DNA of 8,410 nucleotides from Saprospiraceae bacterium (GTDB lineage Bacteria; Bacteroidota; Bacteroidia; Chitinophagales; Saprospiraceae), in NCBI GenBank assembly GCA_015494245.1, contig WGBN01000183.1:1-8410 (forward strand), read 5' to 3'. The position numbers were made by a program, and so were the translations under genes. Numbering within the stretch: position 1 is the stretch's first letter; the number at the start of each line of letters is the position of its first letter. This document shows positions 5,497 through 8,410 of this stretch, one piece after another. The notes under the pieces were generated by a model. It was not told where the DNA came from. It did not search any database and saw only the letters and a program-made list of their open reading frames with translations.

Positions 5497-6759
5497 ATGT
5501 CAACATTAGTTTTATCCGTACTGGTTTTTAGCTCGGTCATTCTTTTGCTTTCGTTCATGTTGATTCTGGCGCAAAAGAAGTTGGTACCCCAGGGCAATGT
5601 GAAGATTTTATTGAACGGCCCCGATGGCAAGGAACTGGAGGTACAGCCGGGCACATCTCTGCTGACGGCTTTGAGTGAGCACGACATTTTTCTCCCCTCG
5701 GCCTGTGGTGGGCAGGGTACCTGTGCCATGTGCAAATGCAAGGTGCTCGAAGGCGGCGGCGATGTGCTGCCCACCGAGATGAACCACCTCACGCGTCGCG
5801 ATGTGGCCGAACATCTGCGTCTCGCCTGCCAGGTAAAAGTGCGGGAAGACCTCAAAGTAGAGGTGCCCGAAGAAGTCTTCGGCATCAAGAAGTGGGAGTG
5901 CGAAGTGGTCTCCAACTACAATGTGGCAACCTTCATCAAAGAGTTTGTCGTGCGTTTGCCGGAAGGCGAACATCTGGATTTCCAGCCCGGCGGCTACATT
6001 CAGATTGATGTGCCTCCCGTGGTTGTGGATTTTAAGAACATAGACATCAGCCCGCGTCCGCCTCAGCCCAAAGACAAGTTTCTGCCGGACTGGGATAAAT
6101 TTGACTTGTGGTCTTTGCGCATGGTGAATGAGGAGCCGATTTTCCGCGCCTATTCCATGGCCAACCATCCGGCAGAAGGCGACATTGTGATGCTGAACAT
6201 TCGCATCGCCACGCCGCCCTGGGATCGCAAAAACAATACCTGGATGCAGGTCAATCCGGGGATATGCTCCTCCTACGTCTTTTCGCGTAAGCCGGGGGAC
6301 AAGGTTACGATCTCAGGCCCCTATGGTGAGTTTTTCATCAAGGACACGGACAAAGAGATGGTCTATATTGGTGGTGGAGCCGGTATGGCGCCTTTGCGTT
6401 CACACATCTTCCACCTCTTCCATACCCTCAAGACGAAGCGCAAGGTTTCGTATTGGTATGGCGGGCGCTCTCTGCGTGAATTGTTTTACACGGAGGACTT
6501 CCGCGCCATTGAAAAGGATTTCGACAATTTCTCCTACCACATCGCCCTGTCAGACCCGCTGCCTGAGGACAATTGGGATGGGCCGACGGGTTTCATCCAC
6601 CAGGTGGTATATGACAACTACCTCAGCAAGCATCCCGAGCCGGAGGAAATCGAATACTACCTCTGCGGCCCGCCCCTCATGTTGCAGGCCGTCCTCAAGA
6701 TGCTGGACGAGTTGGGCGTGCCCGAAGAGAATATTGCCTTTGACGACTTTGGGTCGTAA
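5497..6759 (+). CDS. nqrF: Na+-translocating NADH:quinone reductase subunit F (NADH dehydrogenase subunit)
   Basis: NqrF is the electron-input subunit. It oxidises NADH on the cytoplasmic side using FAD and passes electrons through a 2Fe-2S cluster. The 420-residue product has an N-terminal transmembrane helix (about 3-25). A ferredoxin domain follows, with the cluster cysteines C70, C76, C79 (PSACGGQGTCAMCKC) and C111 (LRLACQV). Next come an FAD domain with RAYSMAN (217-223) and an NAD domain with IGGGAGMAPLRSHIF (291-305), LCGPP (389-393, including Cys390) and a C-terminal FDDFGS. All ligands are intact and the length is near the usual 407-410. ATG 5497 is chosen because the membrane anchor starts right after it; a longer reading from within nqrE would add residues with no family counterpart. 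It is the last gene of the operon, with a terminator 4 bp beyond the stop. Confidence 0.97.
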   Translation: MSTLVLSVLVFSSVILLLSFMLILAQKKLVPQGNVKILLNGPDGKELEVQPGTSLLTALSEHDIFLPSACGGQGTCAMCKCKVLEGGGDVLPTEMNHLTRRDVAEHLRLACQVKVREDLKVEVPEEVFGIKKWECEVVSNYNVATFIKEFVVRLPEGEHLDFQPGGYIQIDVPPVVVDFKNIDISPRPPQPKDKFLPDWDKFDLWSLRMVNEEPIFRAYSMANHPAEGDIVMLNIRIATPPWDRKNNTWMQVNPGICSSYVFSRKPGDKVTISGPYGEFFIKDTDKEMVYIGGGAGMAPLRSHIFHLFHTLKTKRKVSYWYGGRSLRELFYTEDFRAIEKDFDNFSYHIALSDPLPEDNWDGPTGFIHQVVYDNYLSKHPEPEEIEYYLCGPPLMLQAVLKMLDELGVPEENIAFDDFGS

Positions 6760-6763
6760 AAAA

Positions 6764-6791
6764 AAAAGCCCTGCCATTTGGCGGGGCTTTT
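6764..6791. terminator. Bidirectional intrinsic terminator between nqrF and the NYN gene
   Basis: The arms AAAAGCCCTGCC (6764-6775) and GGCGGGGCTTTT (6780-6791) pair over 12 bp with one G-U wobble around the loop ATTT. The + strand copy begins 4 bp after the nqrF stop and ends in four T residues. Read on the - strand the stem is followed by an unbroken run of about ten T (complement of 6758-6767), an even better terminator for the convergent NYN gene, whose stop is 24 bp away. A shared terminator is therefore likely. Confidence 0.9.
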
Positions 6792-6815
6792 CATTTGGAG
6801 CTTATCTGACTAAAT

Positions 6816-7838
6816 TTATTCTTCGGAAGTTTCTGCGGGAGCTTCCTCTTCTTCGGAATCAGAAGTGATGAAGTCTTCCGGCCGAGCCAGGCTTACGCGC
6901 ACGGCTATGTTTTGTCCCGTATCTTCTTTGCGGCTGATCTGGAAGCGGACGGGGTCGTTGACGCGCAGGTCGTTGAAGTCCACGCCTTCTACTTCGGAAT
7001 AGTGAAAGAAGAGGTTGTTGTCGGGATATTCGATAAAGCCATAGCCGGGCTTGAGGGCGATGATGTTGCTGAGGTGGAACTTTCCGTCATCCACCAGATT
7101 ATGTGTGCTGCGTTGTGGCTTGCTGTGGCGATTTGTCTCTTCGTTTTCTTCTTCTGTGTGGTTAGAATCTTCGGTGTTTTTGTGTACGAAGAGGCTGTCA
7201 ATGAGGTCTTGGTTGTCTTCGGTGGGGTTGTCTATCAACTCGTGCATGAGCACGGGATAGGTTACTTCGCGCAGCAGGTCCTGGGAGGTGCGGGTGGTGC
7301 GCAGGTTTCCGAAGTCGTCGTTGTATTCGAACTCCCAGGCCAATACCATGACGCGGGTGCCGAGCGTATTCAGTTTTCTGGCCAGAGGTACGTAATCGCC
7401 ATCGGAGGCGATGAGTACTACGATGTCGAATTTCTTATACAGTGCCATCTCAAAGGCGTCTAAGGCCAGCCATACGTCAATGCCCTTTTCGCGTTTCCTT
7501 CCGGAAATGGATACCAGCGGCAGGTAGTGCGTGATGACGCCTTCCCACATCAGAATGTCGTCAAAGACGCGGTCGTAGTACAGTTGGTTGCCTTTGGTAG
7601 AGGCTTCTGAGGCGCTCATGCGGCCGCGGAAGTAGTGGGCATCTACGATTTGGCAATGGCGGGCATCGGGCAGGCCCTCCAACTCTGCTACCGAGTGACG
7701 GATGAAAGAGTGTAGCCCGCGTATGCTGATGCGGCTTTGCCGCTCGTGTACGTAGTTGTAATAGTTGCTAACGTGTAAAAAATAATTCCCGTCATAAAAA
7801 ACCCCGATGGTCGTCAGGGAGGAAGAATCTCGTGACAT
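6816..7838 (-). CDS. NYN-domain (LabA/DUF88-like, PIN-fold) protein with C-terminal cold-shock domain
   Basis: The 340-residue product has two recognisable parts. Residues about 9-200 are a NYN/LabA-like domain of the PIN nuclease superfamily. Acidic residues likely to bind metal are D16 (GVFYDGNYF), D121 and D127 (KGIDVWLALDAFEMAL), and D146/D148 (IASDGDYVPLARKL). A hydrophilic, acidic linker (about 203-250, with TEEENEETNRHSK) follows. Residues about 251-317 resemble a cold-shock/OB fold, with GYGFIEY (265-271, RNP1-like) and LFFHYSEV (276-283, RNP2-like). An acidic tail (SDSEEEEAPAETSEE) ends the protein. NYN proteins are predicted endoribonucleases, so RNA binding plus cleavage is a reasonable inference; no target can be named. 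It is probably cytoplasmic, with no signal peptide or membrane span. It is convergent with nqr, and nothing ties it functionally to NQR. ATG 7838 is preceded by AAAGAG about 9 nt upstream. Confidence 0.88.
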   Translation of the reverse strand: MSRDSSSLTTIGVFYDGNYFLHVSNYYNYVHERQSRISIRGLHSFIRHSVAELEGLPDARHCQIVDAHYFRGRMSASEASTKGNQLYYDRVFDDILMWEGVITHYLPLVSISGRKREKGIDVWLALDAFEMALYKKFDIVVLIASDGDYVPLARKLNTLGTRVMVLAWEFEYNDDFGNLRTTRTSQDLLREVTYPVLMHELIDNPTEDNQDLIDSLFVHKNTEDSNHTEEENEETNRHSKPQRSTHNLVDDGKFHLSNIIALKPGYGFIEYPDNNLFFHYSEVEGVDFNDLRVNDPVRFQISRKEDTGQNIAVRVSLARPEDFITSDSEEEEAPAETSEE

Positions 7839-7914
7839 AATTTTTAACTCTTTTTGGGTTCACAAATTGGAGCGCCTTGCTGCTACCAGGGGCAGAGAGG
7901 CCCTCTCATACCAT

Positions 7915-7939
7915 CTTAGTGTGGCCTAAGCCACTTTTT
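7915..7939. other. Two mutually exclusive short stems, one followed by a T-run on the + strand
   Basis: CTTAG (7915-7919) can pair with CTAAG (7926-7930), while GTGGC (7921-7925) can pair with GCCAC (7930-7934); the two stems exclude each other. The second stem is followed by TTTTT (7935-7939) on the + strand, giving it a weak terminator look, but no + strand gene lies just upstream. On the - strand it would sit in the 5' leader of the NYN gene if transcription begins near 7950. Confidence 0.3.
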
Positions 7940-7956
7940 GCACAAGCCATCAAAGT

Positions 7957-7964
7957 CAAAGCTA
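7957..7964 (-). promoter_or_regulatory. Candidate -7 promoter element for the NYN gene
   Basis: On the - strand this reads TAGCTTTG, a perfect fit to the Bacteroidota -7 consensus TAnnTTTG. It would start an mRNA about 110 nt ahead of the NYN ATG. I see no TTTG -33 partner at the expected distance, and an 8-bp degenerate motif can occur by chance in 570 bp. Confidence 0.25.
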
Positions 7965-8105
7965 CCTCTTTCAGATGGGGTACGGTATATCACTTTGTTT
8001 GATTTGCATGTTTCTTTCTATGCAACTTCTTTGGACCCTCGATTTCTGCGGGGCCGGAAGCCGTTTCAAGCTGCAAAGAAAGCAATTTTACATGAAACTT
8101 TGTGC

Positions 8106-8148
8106 ATATAACCGGCAAAGATTTCCAGGCTCTGCCGGCCTTTTATAT
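8106..8148. repeat. Bulged inverted repeat, possible hairpin
   Basis: ATATAA-CCGGCA (8106-8117) pairs with TGCCGG (8133-8138) and, after a 4-nt bulge (CCTT), TTATAT (8143-8148). This gives 12 bp in two blocks around a 15-nt loop. On the + strand the inner 6-bp stem is followed by CCTTTT, so a weak terminator is possible, though I see no gene it would end. Confidence 0.35.
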
Positions 8149-8254
8149 ATCAACTGATCGTCAATGGAGAAACAAGATCAGATGCAGAAAAGTTTGGGCA
8201 ACGGACTGGGCCTGCCGGTTGGTGAAATTGGCGAAATCGGGGGAAGTGGCGTAG

Positions 8255-8306
8255 GAACGTGACGAACGTGACAAACGTGACGAATGTGACGAACGTGACG
8301 CGTGAC
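8255..8306. repeat. Tandem repeat, five 9-bp units plus a partial unit
   Basis: Five head-to-tail units fit RAAYGTGAC: GAACGTGAC (8255-8263), GAACGTGAC (8264-8272), AAACGTGAC (8273-8281), GAATGTGAC (8282-8290) and GAACGTGAC (8291-8299). A shortened unit GCGTGAC (8300-8306) follows. Just upstream, GAAATTGGC, GAAATCGGG and GGAAGTGGC (8224-8250) keep the same 9-bp period with different wording. The array is outside any supported gene. It may be a slippage-prone microsatellite or part of a dispersed intergenic repeat family. Confidence 0.85.
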
Positions 8307-8361
8307 GGGGGCAGCCTGATCATGCCCGGGTATGGGCTCAAGGGAGCAGCTGTAAACTCAC

Positions 8362-8400
8362 CACGGAGTACACGGGGTACACGGGGAGGAGCACGGAGAG
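8362..8400. repeat. Second short repeat block, CACGGRG-type units
   Basis: Imperfect head-to-tail units begin CACGGAGTA (8362-8370), CACGGGGTA (8371-8379), CACGGGGAGGAG (8380-8391) and CACGGAGAG (8392-8400). The wording resembles the 'CACGGAG-type' intergenic repeats I recall from various environmental bacteria, but I cannot confirm family membership. The block runs close to the window edge and may continue beyond it. Confidence 0.6.
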
Positions 8401-8410
8401 GTCATTCTCC

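Larger units (their letters stand above)
7839..8410. other. Non-coding region of about 570 bp upstream of the NYN gene
   Basis: I see no convincing gene here. The first 320 bp are relatively AT-rich and contain several inverted repeats: GAGAGG-C-CCTCTC at 7895-7907, overlapping stems at 7915-7934, TTGCAT-N10-ATGCAA at 8004-8025, a bulged repeat at 8106-8148, and CTGATC-N16-GATCAG at 8154-8181. The last 190 bp are GC-richer and dominated by short repeats with a 9-bp period. A 60-codon frame (7975-8157, +) has no ribosome site or recognisable family, and a 63-codon frame on the - strand (8150-8341) owes its V-T-F pattern to the tandem repeat. Confidence 0.6.

Noticed and set aside
4689..5915. 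Open frame of 408 codons on the - strand crossing nqrD, nqrE and nqrF
   Set aside because: It spans three confidently identified genes and their gaps, with a composition typical of antisense frames and no family match.
6912..7463. 183-codon + strand frame antisense to the NYN gene
   Set aside because: It reads through the complement of recognisable NYN and cold-shock motifs; the valine/phenylalanine-rich translation is an antisense by-product.
7975..8157. 60-codon + strand frame with a hydrophobic start
   Set aside because: No ribosome site, no family resemblance, and no promoter motif nearby; it ends next to a hairpin, but that alone is not enough to call a gene.
8164..8262. 32-codon + strand frame rich in glycine at its end (GNGLGLPVGEIGEIGGSG)
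   Set aside because: It looks a little like a small secreted or leader peptide, but it ends in the tandem repeat, and its Gly/Glu pattern comes from the diverged 9-bp units; there is no ribosome site.
8150..8341. 63-codon - strand frame containing repeated V-T-F
   Set aside because: The pattern is a direct translation of the 9-bp DNA repeat; nothing else suggests a protein.
8224..8400. Possible CRISPR array
   Set aside because: Units are only 9 bp, contiguous and without spacers, and no cas genes are present.

Overview
The window looks like part of a chromosome from a member of the Bacteroidota, plausibly the class Saprospiria, although the rank below phylum is a guess. The reasons are the style of the Nqr proteins, weak or absent Shine-Dalgarno sequences before the genes, a perfect TAnnTTTG-type -7 box before nqrA, and a NYN/cold-shock fusion protein. 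The coding DNA is moderately GC-rich.

Layout. Bases 1-267 are the 3' end of an M20-family amidohydrolase gene. Bases 347-6759 hold a complete six-gene operon, nqrA-nqrB-nqrC-nqrD-nqrE-nqrF, on the + strand. It encodes the sodium-pumping NADH:quinone oxidoreductase (Na+-NQR). A strong hairpin at 6764-6791 terminates the operon and probably also the convergent gene at 6816-7838 (- strand), which encodes a NYN-domain (PIN-like nuclease fold) protein with a C-terminal cold-shock-like RNA-binding domain. Bases 7839-8410 contain no convincing gene. They hold several inverted repeats and two blocks of short tandem repeats with a 9-bp period.

How the genes work together. NqrF takes electrons from NADH through FAD and a 2Fe-2S cluster. 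The electrons pass through an Fe-S cluster held between NqrD and NqrE, then the covalent FMNs of NqrC and NqrB, to quinone, and Na+ is exported. All the expected cofactor residues are present: four Fe-S cysteines, the FAD and NAD motifs in NqrF, two Dxx(T)GAT flavinylation motifs, and the NqrD/NqrE cysteine pairs. The flavin transferase ApbE and the maturation factor NqrM are not in this window.

Most notable points: (1) NqrA carries an extra N-terminal segment of about 75 residues, made of a signal-peptide-like stretch plus a transmembrane helix, so this normally peripheral subunit would be membrane-anchored. (2) An unlisted 27-codon reading frame links the amidohydrolase stop to the nqrA start by overlapping stop/start codons at both ends. 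(3) The nqrC-D and nqrD-E gaps contain good RNA hairpins and the nqrE-F gap a weak one, while the earlier gaps contain none. (4) A NYN nuclease-fold domain is fused to a cold-shock domain, with a structured upstream region. I found no strong evidence for a wholly new system; the core of the window is a well-known respiratory complex with unusual trimmings.
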